A stretch of 64,000 bases of DNA from Paraphysomonas bandaiensis. Its lineage: Eukaryota > Chrysophyceae. Below the pieces are notes generated by a model. That model was not told where the DNA came from, did not search any database, and saw only the letters and a list, made by a program, of their open reading frames with translations. Shown here one piece after another: positions 22,201 to 34,590 of this stretch. The translations under genes and the position numbers were made by a program. The stretch covers positions 62,001-126,000 of the forward strand of contig CBFFRP010000432.1 in assembly GCA_965644295.1 (NCBI GenBank), written 5' to 3'. The first letter of the stretch is position 1. Each line of letters starts with the position of its first letter.

Positions 22201-25200
22201 CCAATACTCTTGGGGCTCCGGGGTCATCCCAGGCATAGTACGTAAACTCAGTTGGTTCTAAAACATACCTCGGAAACTCAAGAATCCGTGTATGGCGTTG
22301 TCTAAATCTGACCTTCAAATCAGGTAATCTGTTAACCACTTTAAAGGCTGGAGGATTAATGGGAGTGTAATCCCGCAAAGAAATAACACGTGCACAATTA
22401 GAATCTTGTATCGATACTTCTACGAGGTGGCGTTTGTTATCTGAACAGCGTAACGTGACATGTTCAACGCCAGGATGAGAAATATTTATCGGAGGTGACC
22501 ACAGTTTAAAAGACGACGACTTGACAAAAGATAACATAAACTTGATTTCTCCTTGCACATAAGTGGACGCTGCTAATCCATCGCCTTTTGAAACCAACTT
22601 CAACTCTCGCGTCTGTATAAGATAAAAGTTGGATAAATGAATAAGTATATAACTGCAACATCACCTCTCCCAGCCGAGTCATATCATCACAGATGTCGTG
22701 GTGTGTGAGTCGAACTTGACCAAGAAAGTCACCAATGTAAGAGTTTAAGTCAACATCAAACACGGACAAAATGAGTTCACACGATAGGTAATCCTCTTTA
22801 TGGAAAGGTATAAGAAATGTTTCATTCCACACGGGGTTTAATGTGTCATTTATATGGCGAGTTTTATATACTACTTCTCCTTGCCATATGATTGAACAAA
22901 TTGGATCACTTGATCCGATTAAGTCTGACCTAGCCAAACCGGATGCGGATAAAATATTAACGGAGAGGAAGTTAGTATCTCCACATGCAGCATCTGGCAA
23001 GGGAGGGCGGTTGCTTAAAATCTTGAGTGAAACTGCAGGGTAAAAAAGTGAAAGGGACGAGAGCATTGCGCTATAAAATGCTTTCTTTTCATTGAATGAA
23101 AAAAACGTCGCGGAAGTATTTGACTCAGTGTTGACAACAACCGGTTTCAAGCTTAGATCATCATCATCATGGTCATTGATGCTTTCGCTGCTATATCGAC
23201 TGTAATCTCCAAACTCATCTTGATTGTAATCATCGCTGTCTTCTGCTATGATAGGATCCACTGCAAAGGCGCCCCAGTCCCTTGAATTTTGAGCAATTTT
23301 AAATCTCGATATACTATCTTCCTCAGACACGTTCGAATTCTTCCTAATACTCTGTGATATTGGTTGTTCTTCGTCTTTTGATCCTAGGAAGTAGTTAACA
23401 CGACCCACAACAGCATTGTAATTACGTACCTTCATCGCTCAAATTGTCTGTAGAAGCCACCCCCAAAAGTGATTTTATTTCACTTTCTCGCAAAATTTTA
23501 AGTGGAAACAAAGACAGGTGCAGGGAAGACAAATTCTGCACAACATATCTGGGTGTTATCACAACAATGCGAGTACGAGAGAAAAGACCAGGGGCGGCAG
23601 CTACTGATGCCCCAAGATACACATTACCACATCGAATCGCCTGAGGTTGAGACGAAGATACGTATATTTTACCAGAAGAATACTTACCAAGCACTCCGTT
23701 CTGAGGAGGAGTGTGAGACAAATTTTCAAACTCATCCAGAGAGCTACAATGTCGACTATTTTCATGTTTCTTGGAAGTTTTCACTTTAATGCTCTTTGTG
23801 TCCAACAGACTGATAATCGGTCCTTTTGAGCTCATTGTTTCACCGCCAAGTACACCAGAAACCGCTGAATTGTTTCCAAAAACATTGCATCCACATTCAC
23901 TTCCCCGTATCAATTGCTTGTCTCCATGTGAGCTCTTTACCCAAAAGTTCAAAATTAATCCAGTGTTGTTTTGTATCCAGGTATCAGCATATATTGTTAT
24001 TGTACAAGATGAGCTCCGGCAGATGTTTCGAATACTCTCTCTTCTAGGATCTCTGACTTTCCTCGCACGAACAAAAATACCACGTTCTGTAAAGTAGCAT
24101 GGTAATAATACATCATTTTCTGTTACATTTTTGGTATTGGTATCGAGCATATCGCACACAGATATCTCTGGTGACCACTGAATAGAGTCTTTGAAAGAAT
24201 TCGTATCATATCGATTTATAACGCGCATACACACTCCACGAGAACTTTCGGGAGAGACAGGCAATACGACTTCGTCACCCACATCTAAACGACTGTGCTT
24301 TACGTCTATATCAGACTCCTTATCACTGTCCACTACAATCTCATGATATTTTATCTCAACGTCGCATGGAAGCCCGTTGATAAACTTAAACCCACATACG
24401 ACTTCGATGCTATAGTCATATATTGTCCTTGAAGAACGGTTATCGATTAGCATTGAGCTCCTACAATACAGAATATGGCGCTCAACTACGCAGCGCATGT
24501 CCTCCGAACATATGACTCCATCGAGCGAAAATGTGGGACCCCACTGCGTACCACTCTGATCAAATATAGAATACATACACATCTCATCGTTTACATAAGG
24601 CAATGGCACAGCCCGGGTACGACCCTTCGGTATACAAATTTCGTGGATGGGGTCACTCTCACGAGGCGAAAGAGTAAACACTCCGACACGCAGCAAGTCA
24701 GCGGTCCCATTATCGAAACATACATTCGAACGAACTATCATTGCATTCGAATGTTGTATAACTTCCTCCATGTCTGATATATTTTCTCTCTGTGTAATAT
24801 ACAATAGTCACATCACTTAGACAAAATCGCAGTAAAACAAACAGACCTGAGGAGCGATTACAATTCCAGACTCATACTTCTTAATATTCCCCTCCTTTGA
24901 AACACCACTGGATGGCAAATACAAGTGAAAAATGAATATACTACAGATATCATAACACACCTCCTCGATAATTTTCTCGAGCTGAGAAACACATCTTGAA
25001 GTGCAAATGAGTGCAAAGGCATCAAATTCGAAGTATACATAACAGAATGATCACAATTTTCTTTCGTTGACATGAACAAAGTTGGAAACACTGATGAATA
25101 AGAGTCCGTGCTATAAATACGTGACCACGGTACATGTACAGGACGTGTCACTCCATTAGGAACGGATAGCGATGATACCTTAATCGAGTTTTTAAAAGAT

Positions 25201-28200
25201 ATACCCTTCCTCCTCGTATCAGAGGAGCGCTTGGAAAGATGAAGATCGACATTTAAATCCACACCACAGGTGTTGATCAGCACAAACGAGGGGACAAAGG
25301 CACATTCCCACATAGTTCCAACTGTTTCCGGCCGATTCAAAGTGCTTGGACTCCTAACCGCATCAGCTGAGTCCTGAAAGTGTTCCTAAATTCTTATTAA
25401 ATAAGCTACGTGCTGATGAATTACTGAACTAACCTCGCAGTACACACCTGATAGGTTGTGAGACTGACTTAAACGAAGCATGATCGATGCTATGGTTTGG
25501 AGTAGAGTTGCAGATAAATTAATTGCAACTTGTCCATCATCACTTATCCACACCGTCAGCTCCCCATTTCCTTCATCCTTGCCAACCAAAAGCTGTACAA
25601 CATATGGTTCAATGATTGGTTCTGTAGTTCCGACTTCACTACTAAAGTACTCGCACATAATAGCAATTGATCCGGATATATCGCAATCTAATCCATGCGC
25701 CATATTCGCGTACATGTTAAGAGCAGTCCCATAATGCGAAACCTTTCCACTAACACATATATCAGTCAGTTCGCAATATACTCTAGGTTGTTGGGGGCCG
25801 AGTAACAAGTCCATGTATTTCCATTCTACTGAACCCAATTTAATATCCACAAAACTTTCAGTTCGCTCAATGACAACCTGGGTAGATATGACTGTGGGGG
25901 ACGTAGTAGTTTTCAAATGGGTTACTGTAGTGTTGTTGAGCCGAATGTCGTTGCAAAAAACTGATATATATGACCTCCACAAGTCCTCTACACATACCAG
26001 CTTGCCCACATCACTATCTTCCCTTAAATTCCATGGAACCATGCGGTACTCATCAAGTTCAATAGTGATAATGTGATCCCAGAGCGCTCGCGCCAATGAC
26101 GCATCTCTGCATAGACGCACTAATTGCTTCTGTATCTGTACGGGGGAAGTGTTTCCTGAATGAACCTAACTTATTTCAAACAATAAGACTTCAAGTAAAG
26201 AAACATACCTATCACTCCGGTTTGTCTCCGAAGCGACGTTTCCTTCTCTAAGAGTTGCCACAATAAACTACGATCATGGGCACTTCGGAATGAATTTGCA
26301 ATGAAACCATGGCAATTAGCCCCCACATATTCACTGAGCTATATAAACAGTATAACCTGCATGTATCAAAGTAATTACAAGGTACCTGCAGAGGCACTGA
26401 GCCCTTAATTGCTACGCGATGATCGCAAAATAGATCACTCGCAACTTCATTAAATAATCCAATATTCACCTCGTTGCACATTATACACTCAAAACGAGCA
26501 AAAATTGCATCTACCACGTGGCTGAGCTCTGAGGTGCATAAGTTAAAATGTTTCAAGGACGACCGCACCAATTCCTGTATCGCTTCACGACTAATTGTTT
26601 CGTCACTGATATTATTAACCTGAAGACGATCATGCAACTGATTCAAAAAAATACGACACTTCTCACTCCCTGGGGGAAGTTTTGATGGGGATTCAGTCAA
26701 CTCCAGTGTCATTTTTTTCCACACCTCAGGATACACGCGGACGCAGTTGTCGAGATAATTTAATATTATATTTACCTCTTGGTCAGATATATTGAAACTA
26801 AAAGGCTGAGATCTGGATACAACGCTCCGTTTCATATACATTTTACCGAGACAGTCGGTTTCAACTCTGCTGTCATTTACTTCCTCCAAATACAGAGAGT
26901 ATAAAAAAGAAAAATCGAAGTCTTTCAAACCATCGGGGCACACTCGCGGTAGTGGACTGAACACAAACCACGGCAGCTCATCCTCCTTAATTCCCTCACT
27001 GTAAGTCTATATTCATTCCATCAACAAAAGAACTTAAAGAGCGAAGATGCCGACTACTACCTGAACAAAAGGTGAAAGTTCAGAATTGGTAACACGACCC
27101 CACACCGCCTCATAGCGCGACCCAGAAACAATAACCACAGATAGATCCGTTTTGTAGTAAAGAACGACCACACCACTGTCGTTCTGAGACAGCGATTGGG
27201 GATCTGCAAGTACAATGCATAAAAATTGTTGAGTTGAAATGCATGTCCGGATTATTCGACATTTATATCACAGACATACCTCTTATTCCACACCCCACGT
27301 TAATGAGTATCACATCGCATCTCATATTTAGACCTCCCCAAATTGACCCTGGTAAGGGTTTGTCAAGTTCAGTTGAGGGAAGACTCGAGTCGTCGAATGC
27401 ACTCCAGAACTTAGATACACCAGACATGCAGTCAGCTATATCAAGCAAGTATGCAGTAGCATAAGATATGGTTTCTGCTTCATTTACGAATAAGGCATTG
27501 GACACACGCAAGCACACCTAAAATAACGTGTATCACACAGAATATACGACTATTTCAGCAATATATAACCGTGAGAAATGGGGAAAGAGAGTCCTGGTGA
27601 ATCGTAGCTGTAATCATAGGATCAATTTCATCGACATTACATCGGTATTCATCAGACTTCAATACAACACATCGATCGACAATGGCACCCCCACTTGACA
27701 TTCGCCTTGACTGTGGAAAGTGACTCCCTTCAGCAAAAATAGCAACGCGACATATACATAATTCGTAGCACCTAGATATTTCACAGTACGCAATAGAGAA
27801 AGGCGTTACCATCAAAAGGATGTCTACTTAAACACGTACCCAATTTTGTCCCAAGAATAAGTGGTAATCAAGGGCAGGGTAACTTCACAGTGAATCGAAT
27901 AAAAAATCACTCGTACCGATGGTTGTGATTCGCTATGGGGTGTTGAAGTACGTGATGCCCCATGTCTCAAACGAGGGGAAGTCAGTCTCACATCGATAGT
28001 TTGAATATCACATTGGATCTATAGCGAAGTATTAGATACAGAGAGAATTTTGCTGATACCTACCTCAATATATCTAAATAGAGTAGAGTCTTCACTAGCT
28101 CTTCTGTAAACTTCAGCGGCAAACTAACCCATGATAGTTATTTATTTCAATTCGTAGGCCTGTGGGCAACACTACCTCAATGAAGCTTGCGGAGTTTTTA

Positions 28201-29631
28201 CACTCCTGGTCATCCATAGCGAAACAGCTTGCCAGTTCAGAAATACTGTCCATCCACTTTAATGCCAGTGCCCGCATATGATGAATGCTCGTCGTTGACA
28301 TAGAGTTTTCCATCTCACGACACTTCTTCTGTAGATCCGACAAACGCTTTTCCTCTTTTCCAGGATTTTTCAGCTCGATGTAGCTGGTTTCAACGATTAT
28401 CATGGACTCTGCTTAGTTGAAATACGGTGCACACCTGGAATATATGGCCATATACTCACTCTTTCGCTCAGTTGATTCTGCCGATATTTCTAAATCCTGA
28501 AATATATCGATCATGTAACCCGATCACATATTTTTTTGTTAGACACACCCTTTCCGCGCGTGATTTGACTCTATCCTGCCAGGTATGGTACACTGACAAG
28601 GCTTTCCTGATATATACTGCCATAACAAAAAAACTAAAGTCTAACCGAGTTACCTCCACAACATATACGCGTTGATATTTCTTGGGTCAAGGTCAACTAC
28701 AATCGGGCTCATAGTTGCCTTAACCATGCACCACTTTTCTCTCAATGGTTGCTGGCTCATGAGTTCACTCAAAACTCGCGGCAGAAACACGTTTGCCTCC
28801 ATTTCAGATATATTAATAAAAGGGGGTGGCCCGTTCTCCTCTGCACAAAATTAGACGCAATAAGTACAACATGGGCAAAATAAAACCTCGTATGCTGCTT
28901 TCTGCTGTCAGAGACAACCCTTGAAAACTCAGCTGCAAGTAAGAATCAGACTATGTTCGAAAGAATATATGCCTCATATTCTTCACCTTGTGTGAAGAAA
29001 ACTTCCTCTTAAATGCGCACCATGAGTTTGGAGAAAGGGAAATCATAGATACACGCATGACCAGCATCGAACAGTCACTATCCTTCGAGTTAATTTCATC
29101 CGACCAAACAACTTTCATCATATCCACTCTAATTCCACTAATATACCAGTCAAGTATAGCATTAAGTACACGGTTAAACCAGGATGTGAATCTCTGTTTC
29201 TTGAACATGTTCTCCATACGAGATCTTATTGTAGCAGTTGTCGACTCAATTCCAATTAATCTGGATGAATTGAACTCACTCACAACATCATCGGCTGACC
29301 ACATACTCGGGTGTTTCCAATTGGAAGTATACGATATATTTGACACAGTAACAAGAGGTACTGGAAATAACTTAGCATTAACAGAGTCACATATTATACT
29401 GCTATGACTACAATGTGACTCACTATTTAGATGTATATTTCTTATTGTGACTGACAAACTGAACACATTAACAGAAACAGACACCTTATCAGAACATGAA
29501 AGTTGTGCTTTTATGAAATTTACTAGCCAGGAGTTGATATAAATTAAGCCATAGTGAATCGTTAATGCAAATATAAGTACTAATCCAACAGCTATCACCC
29601 CCTCTCGATGATATGCCATAATTTCTCTCAT
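19270..29631 (-). CDS. VPS13-family bridge-like lipid transfer protein
   Basis: A chain of minus-strand exons runs without a clear gene break from ATG 29631 to a stop at 19270-19272, coding for about 3,000 residues with some 15-20 short introns. The N terminus has a hydrophobic segment (GVIAVGLVLIFALTIHYGLI), then a chorein-like start. The middle exons keep the repetitive beta-strand style of VPS13. A C2 domain lies at about 22700-23050 (LSASGLARSDLIGSSDPICS, DTLNPVWNETFLIPF). SHR-BD/VAB-like repeats flank it (TYYAWDDPGAPRVLEV, akin to the VPS13 'YAWDEP' motif). Near 20450 is a VPS13/ATG2-type C-terminal segment (VATKPYRGIKQRSVVKTAQG). VPS13 proteins move phospholipids between membranes at contact sites. 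The family is well supported. That all exons form one transcript is inferred. Confidence 0.8.
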
Positions 29632-30213
29632 CGACTTGATCTAAGGGTCATGATCCCCATATCTCACAACATGATAGAGTTTCCTCACTGCCATTACTGT
29701 TGAATGAGCTCCTCCTCCTCCTAGATAATACTTTTCTGTATATGTGGAGTCATATCTGATAGCTACACATACATACGCAAGCAACACGTACATATATGCT
29801 GTATGTGTACATACATGGGCTATAAAACGTCGCTCAGATCTTTTTCACTTCTTTTTCTCACTTCGAAAAAAGCTGACTCCTCGTTCTAACAAATCATTGT
29901 TATTTGATTGGATATAAAGGATTTACTACACCAGCCACAAGAAAACTACCAACTCGCTGTGCTGGTCGGCGTTGATTGGTTGTCCTGTTCATTTGACATC
30001 GTCGCTCATATAACTTAAACACGCTGTTATCGTCGTATGAAATTAAACAGGTTTATAATAGTGATTATGACCTACTACGAATTCTATTTATAGGCCAGTC
30101 ATATTTCGAGTTGGATATTTGAATCATAGGATATCAGTGATACTGGCGGATTATTTGAAGATATCACTCATATACTGACATTCTGAGATCTGAAAAACTA
30201 GCTGACAGTTACA
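29632..30213. promoter_or_regulatory. Divergent promoter region
   Basis: This spacer lies between the start of the VPS13-like gene (minus) and the dihydrouridine synthase gene (plus), so it should carry both promoters. TATAAAAC occurs at 29821-29828, but it is about 390 bp from the plus-strand start, so I do not assign it. A purine/pyrimidine-rich tract lies near 29840-29880. Confidence 0.4.
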
Positions 30214-31431
30214 ATGTTATCTATTGCTCCTATGATCAGCTGGACTGACAAGAACTACCGATTTCTAATGCGACAAATAACCCGACAAACTGTACTGTAC
30301 ACAGAGATGGTCATGGACAGCGCTCTGTTGCACAATCCAGATAGACTAGAAGACTTCATTGACTTTTGCCCCGCTGTAGAACCGCCACTGGCATTGCAAC
30401 TTGGGGGTTCTGATCCAGAGAAGTTGGGTGCTGCTGTAGAGCTCAGCGAATTCTACAATGGCGGGCATTTCTCCGAAATTAATTTAAACTGTGGTTGCCC
30501 ATCAAACAAAGCTAAGAAGGCGGGCTTTGGTGCCGAGTTAATGTTGGAGCCTGAATTAGTCCGACAAATAGTTCACGAGATGATTCGTAAATCAAGCAAA
30601 ACGGAAATAACAGTGAAGTGTCGAATTGGAACTAATAAACGACACAGTTGGGAAGACTTAGTTGAGTTTGTCGAGTCATGCAAGGCTGGTGGTGTAAATC
30701 GTATGATTATACATTCGAGGATATGTATTTTGAGTGGACTAAGTCCTGCTCAAAATCGTTCTGTCCCACCACTACAGTACGATGTGGTGCATCGTCTTGT
30801 TGATGCTTTCCCGGACATGAAGTTTGTAATCAATGGGGGCATCCGCAGTTTCTCTGAGGCGGATTCTCACCTCGGCCTGGAAACGGGACAAAAGTTTAGA
30901 TTATCTAGGAGGAAATGTAGTGACCCAGAAGGGGAGGACGAAGACAAGCCTAGTGGAGGTTGTACCGACTGGTCATCCAATGTGGTTGAGCAGGAATGTG
31001 ATATGAATCCTGTTCCCCTGTGGTCAGCTTCTCCAGTGCACGGAGTAATGATTGGTAGAGAGGCGTACAATAACCCATGGATGCTCGCAGATGCCGACCG
31101 ATACTACTTCGGTGTTCCCAACCCCTCCTTGTCTCGTAGAGAGGCACTTGAAAATTATCTTCAATACTGTAGTGATGCACAAGACAAAGGCGAATTCAAG
31201 TCAAACGCCGCTGTCCTCTGCAAACCTCTCCACAATTTCTTTTGTGGCAGTCCAATGAATAAAATATACAAACGCAAGTTCGATACGCTCATCAAAAAGT
31301 TTACGAGTGGCAAGCAGAATCCAAGGGAAGTTCGTATTGACGATATCGTTTATGAAGCTATAGACGGCACGATTCCGGATAGTTTCTTAGACGAGCGAAT
31401 GGGCAATGAAGGATATATGGTGCCATCTTAA
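30214..31431 (+). CDS. tRNA-dihydrouridine synthase, DusA-type
   Basis: A flavin enzyme that reduces uridine in the tRNA D-loop (positions 20/20a in bacterial DusA). It is a single exon of 405 residues. The order of motifs fits DusA: LSIAPMISWTD, YTEMVMDSALLH, LALQLGGSDPEKLG, INLNCGCPSNKAK with the catalytic Cys of the CPS motif, VKCRIGTN, GLSPAQNR and VINGGI. GVMIGREAYNNPWML follows near the FMN-phosphate site. A low-complexity insertion of about 50 residues, coded at about 30870-31020, separates the last two motifs and is not in bacterial DusA. The HxRK-type motif reads HSRICILSG, a slight departure. No targeting peptide is evident at this start. Confidence 0.92.
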   Translation: MLSIAPMISWTDKNYRFLMRQITRQTVLYTEMVMDSALLHNPDRLEDFIDFCPAVEPPLALQLGGSDPEKLGAAVELSEFYNGGHFSEINLNCGCPSNKAKKAGFGAELMLEPELVRQIVHEMIRKSSKTEITVKCRIGTNKRHSWEDLVEFVESCKAGGVNRMIIHSRICILSGLSPAQNRSVPPLQYDVVHRLVDAFPDMKFVINGGIRSFSEADSHLGLETGQKFRLSRRKCSDPEGEDEDKPSGGCTDWSSNVVEQECDMNPVPLWSASPVHGVMIGREAYNNPWMLADADRYYFGVPNPSLSRREALENYLQYCSDAQDKGEFKSNAAVLCKPLHNFFCGSPMNKIYKRKFDTLIKKFTSGKQNPREVRIDDIVYEAIDGTIPDSFLDERMGNEGYMVPS

Positions 31432-32199
31432 TGCTTTAGATTAGGCTGCAGTGCGTGACTTGTATTACACACTTCTGTGTTGAGTTCAGTATTTGGTGTA
31501 CAAAGGTTACTAGGGGGTATATAGTGCCATTGATGTACGTGGGTGTGCAAAGAAATGATGCGTAGTCATTGGCGTGATAGATATGAGTGAAGTAATAATA
31601 ATGCGATGATGTGTGCGCATTGTGCTGTTCTAACATGTATTGTAAGTATGTAAGTATGAAGTAGTCAACATCTTCTGTGAAGTTACCGAACAAGCCGTGA
31701 ATTTGTATTATCAATTATCAATCCCAGACTAGAGTGTTGTTGTATCCAGAATTTTGGGTGAAGTTTGCATAATGTGCTGAGCTATCTTTGTAGGGAAAGT
31801 TAAATATTGTGTTGTGATAATGGTTGTTGCTGAGCAGCAATCAACAGATCAACATCACCATTCTATTCTCATACTTTATCTTCAATGAACAATGAATACG
31901 AGGCTGGAGGGCGATAACAAACCAGCCATACGGAGGATGTACCGACTTTGTGTGTGAAGTAAGGCTGTATTTACAACCAGTATTGAGTCAAAGTTATACG
32001 TTGGGATTTTCATTTCAAAACATTTTTCGTGAAAGAAAACAAAACGATGACAAGCTATAATAATATCTATTACTTGCACACTTGCAAGGCCCATATTAGA
32101 AACAGTTAGCATGTCATATTAACATCTTCTTATAGTATTTATACCAGTGGTAGTTATATTTACTCTGTATTAATGATAAAAATGAGATCAATAAAATCG
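31432..32199. other. Intergenic, convergent 3' ends
   Basis: Spacer between convergent genes. The 92-codon (31436-31714) and 76-codon (31882-32112) minus-strand open frames look like chance and have no motifs. Nothing else is supported. Confidence 0.5.
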
Positions 32200-34251
32200 T
32201 TACGAGGGCTGTAAAAAAGCATATACTATACGATGTACAGGTTTTGACGCAGCAGCGCACGCCACTTCAGTTTCTGTTTTTGATAAACAAGGAAGGGGAC
32301 TGCTAGCCCACCAGCCGACACCATAAGCTCTCGGTAAATCTATTTCCCCCATAACGGACCGGCAAACATCAAGCCACACTCTCTGCCGTTTAGAGGTTGC
32401 ACTTGGAAAATTCACATCAGGTAGATGTGTCCAAAACTCAGAGATATCTCTGTCCACATTAGCAGTTACGGAGTCGTCTGTCAAACCCTCCCATACCCTT
32501 AGCACATTGACAGCAGCCATTTCCTCGCTACCACATAAAACGAATCCACTCTCTCCATCGCGTGCTTTTAATTGACATGACGACTCTAACATCGCACGCA
32601 TCGTCAGGGCGACATCCTCAACATTACTCTGCATGTATAGGCACCTGGGCAATGATGCTGACCAAGCAGACACAGAAGAAGCGGGCGTAGAAAGAAGTTT
32701 TTGGCAAAGGGAGAGTACGTCAGGGGTGATCATGAAATCAGTCATAGAGGACGGTAGCTGAGAGTTGCGGCGCGAATCCTTCTCTTTTTCTCTAGATCCA
32801 GGGGAATCGACACAACCGAAATGATTGTGGTAGTACATTCTCAGTGTATCTGTCATAAGGGTCTGGCTATAAGGCGTCGGAAAATTAATGTTGATCCATA
32901 TCACTGGACCAGGGTACTCCCTCTCTACAACCCTCAGGGCGGAAATCACATCGCAAACTATGAATTCGCACTTACCCTGCCAACCCCATCGGCGACTTAT
33001 ACCCCGCGCAAAACCCACGGAGCGATGCGACATATCACAACCAAGATAATTATATCTTGACATGCATGTTCTAGGTCTCTTAGACTGAGGGCCCTCTGGG
33101 TTTAGTTGATTTGTGGCACCGGTGATTGTAGGACCGTCCATGCTTGTCCAGCACAGACCCAGCAGCGAGACTCCGTACCCACAGCCGAGATCCAAAACAA
33201 GGGGAAGAGAGTTGTCATGAAACGTATTTGCAATAGATAATTCCGTGCAACATTCAGAAATGAATGCTAAGGTACCAGGTTCAGTTGCATCGGCATCCAA
33301 CACAGCATCACTTTCTGAGGATGCCAGAAGATCATCACCGGAGTCCTCATCCTGCTTTCGTTGCCGGCCTGCTTTACTCTGCCTAGCGGCGTACCGCCAC
33401 AGCAAGCGCAACGGGTGATCACAGAGCAAGGAATATCGCCCACTTTCTAGACTGGACAAAGAGTCGAAAGTCGACGCCTTGCCGGTTTGTTCCACTTTCT
33501 CGCGTATAATATTCGCGACAGTTGTGTACACACTCTGGTCGATGCATCCAGCACACGCTAACTTTTCTGTCATCTGAATCAAATCCATTACTCCACAGGA
33601 TTTTCTATGTCCAAAGCGCTTTATTTCTGCCATATGCCCGTCGATTAGTAGACGAAAAAGTTCATCATCGTCGACACCAGCCATGGCGAAGTTAAAAGCA
33701 ATGTCTGCGTATTTGCGCCCTAACATATGATGGTCATTAATATGAATATCTATACTTGAGCGATAAGCTGCAAGCCTTGTCAAGTAGGTTTTAGATAAGG
33801 ATACGATCTCAGCTACTCGAGGACAGTAGCAGTCATTCAACGAATACGCTTCTCGTGATAACGACAACAAACCAATATCTGTTGGTGGTTCAGGCTTACG
33901 AAACCATGTCGAGCCTCCTCCTTTTTTATAAGGCATATCAGATACGACTAGTCCCGCCTTTTCTAGGTAACTTTTAATTTCATCCGCTCTATCAAAGTTT
34001 CTTTCTCGTCTACATGCAGCTCGCTCCTCTATAAGTGCTTCTATATCACAATCGTTTAGTTCCATTAAAGATATTAAAATCTGTAACTTTGAAACTAGTT
34101 TCTCGTCTACACAATAAAGACGACTGTGGTCAGTGGGATATGCATTTACACATTCCTTTAAATAACTGCCTCCACACAAGTGACAACTCCGCACCATATT
34201 CAAGACATAATAATATGTACCTGTCGAGCTGCCACTGAAACTATGCACCAA
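32200..34251 (-). CDS. SAM-dependent methyltransferase with CysRS-like C-terminal motif
   Basis: A single-exon protein of 683 residues. Residues about 65-115 carry IEALIEERAACRRERNFDRA then DEIKSYLEKAGLVVSDMP. This is the signature of the C-terminal tail of cysteinyl-tRNA synthetase ('I..LI..R..AR...DF..AD.IR..L...GI...D'). Later, VLDLGCGYGVSLLGL is a SAM-binding motif I, followed by YLGCDMSHRSVGFARG and CEFIVCDV. WININFPTPYSQ lies at the place of the TrmB-type 'FPDPW' motif. The second half thus resembles a class I methyltransferase, possibly tRNA (guanine-N7). A CHLCGG motif near the N terminus could bind zinc. Function is inferred as tRNA modification; both domain assignments rest on motif reading. 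Confidence 0.68.
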   Translation of the reverse strand: MVHSFSGSSTGTYYYVLNMVRSCHLCGGSYLKECVNAYPTDHSRLYCVDEKLVSKLQILISLMELNDCDIEALIEERAACRRERNFDRADEIKSYLEKAGLVVSDMPYKKGGGSTWFRKPEPPTDIGLLSLSREAYSLNDCYCPRVAEIVSLSKTYLTRLAAYRSSIDIHINDHHMLGRKYADIAFNFAMAGVDDDELFRLLIDGHMAEIKRFGHRKSCGVMDLIQMTEKLACAGCIDQSVYTTVANIIREKVEQTGKASTFDSLSSLESGRYSLLCDHPLRLLWRYAARQSKAGRQRKQDEDSGDDLLASSESDAVLDADATEPGTLAFISECCTELSIANTFHDNSLPLVLDLGCGYGVSLLGLCWTSMDGPTITGATNQLNPEGPQSKRPRTCMSRYNYLGCDMSHRSVGFARGISRRWGWQGKCEFIVCDVISALRVVEREYPGPVIWININFPTPYSQTLMTDTLRMYYHNHFGCVDSPGSREKEKDSRRNSQLPSSMTDFMITPDVLSLCQKLLSTPASSVSAWSASLPRCLYMQSNVEDVALTMRAMLESSCQLKARDGESGFVLCGSEEMAAVNVLRVWEGLTDDSVTANVDRDISEFWTHLPDVNFPSATSKRQRVWLDVCRSVMGEIDLPRAYGVGWWASSPLPCLSKTETEVACAAASKPVHRIVYAFLQPS

Positions 34252-34590
34252 TAAGATTGATGATAGCGCAAATTATTGGATGAATATATTTTTATTGTTT
34301 TTCTTGAAACTGAAAAATAGTTGTCGATTTGGGATATATCATATGTGAAAATAGGCAGGGTATAATGATAGAAAATCACATTTTTATATAGAAAAAGGTG
34401 TTTTTTGTTTTTGGCAAACCAGCTGACAAGATTTGTCTACTGAATTATTTACACAAACATTACAGCAGTCGACTTGCTGTTAAATAATTCCCTTTGACAC
34501 TCCGTGCATACAGACTAACACTCTTCAGTATTGCTGTTAACCTATCACTTTCCTTTTATCTAACTGACACAATCGGTATATCGTCATATT
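34252..34590. promoter_or_regulatory. Divergent promoter region
   Basis: 339 bp AT-rich spacer between the methyltransferase start (minus) and the AP-2 mu start (plus). No specific element is assigned. Confidence 0.4.

Noticed and set aside
29821-29828. TATAAAAC as TATA box of the dihydrouridine synthase gene
   Set aside because: It is about 390 bp from the start codon and the region is AT-rich, so the match is not informative.
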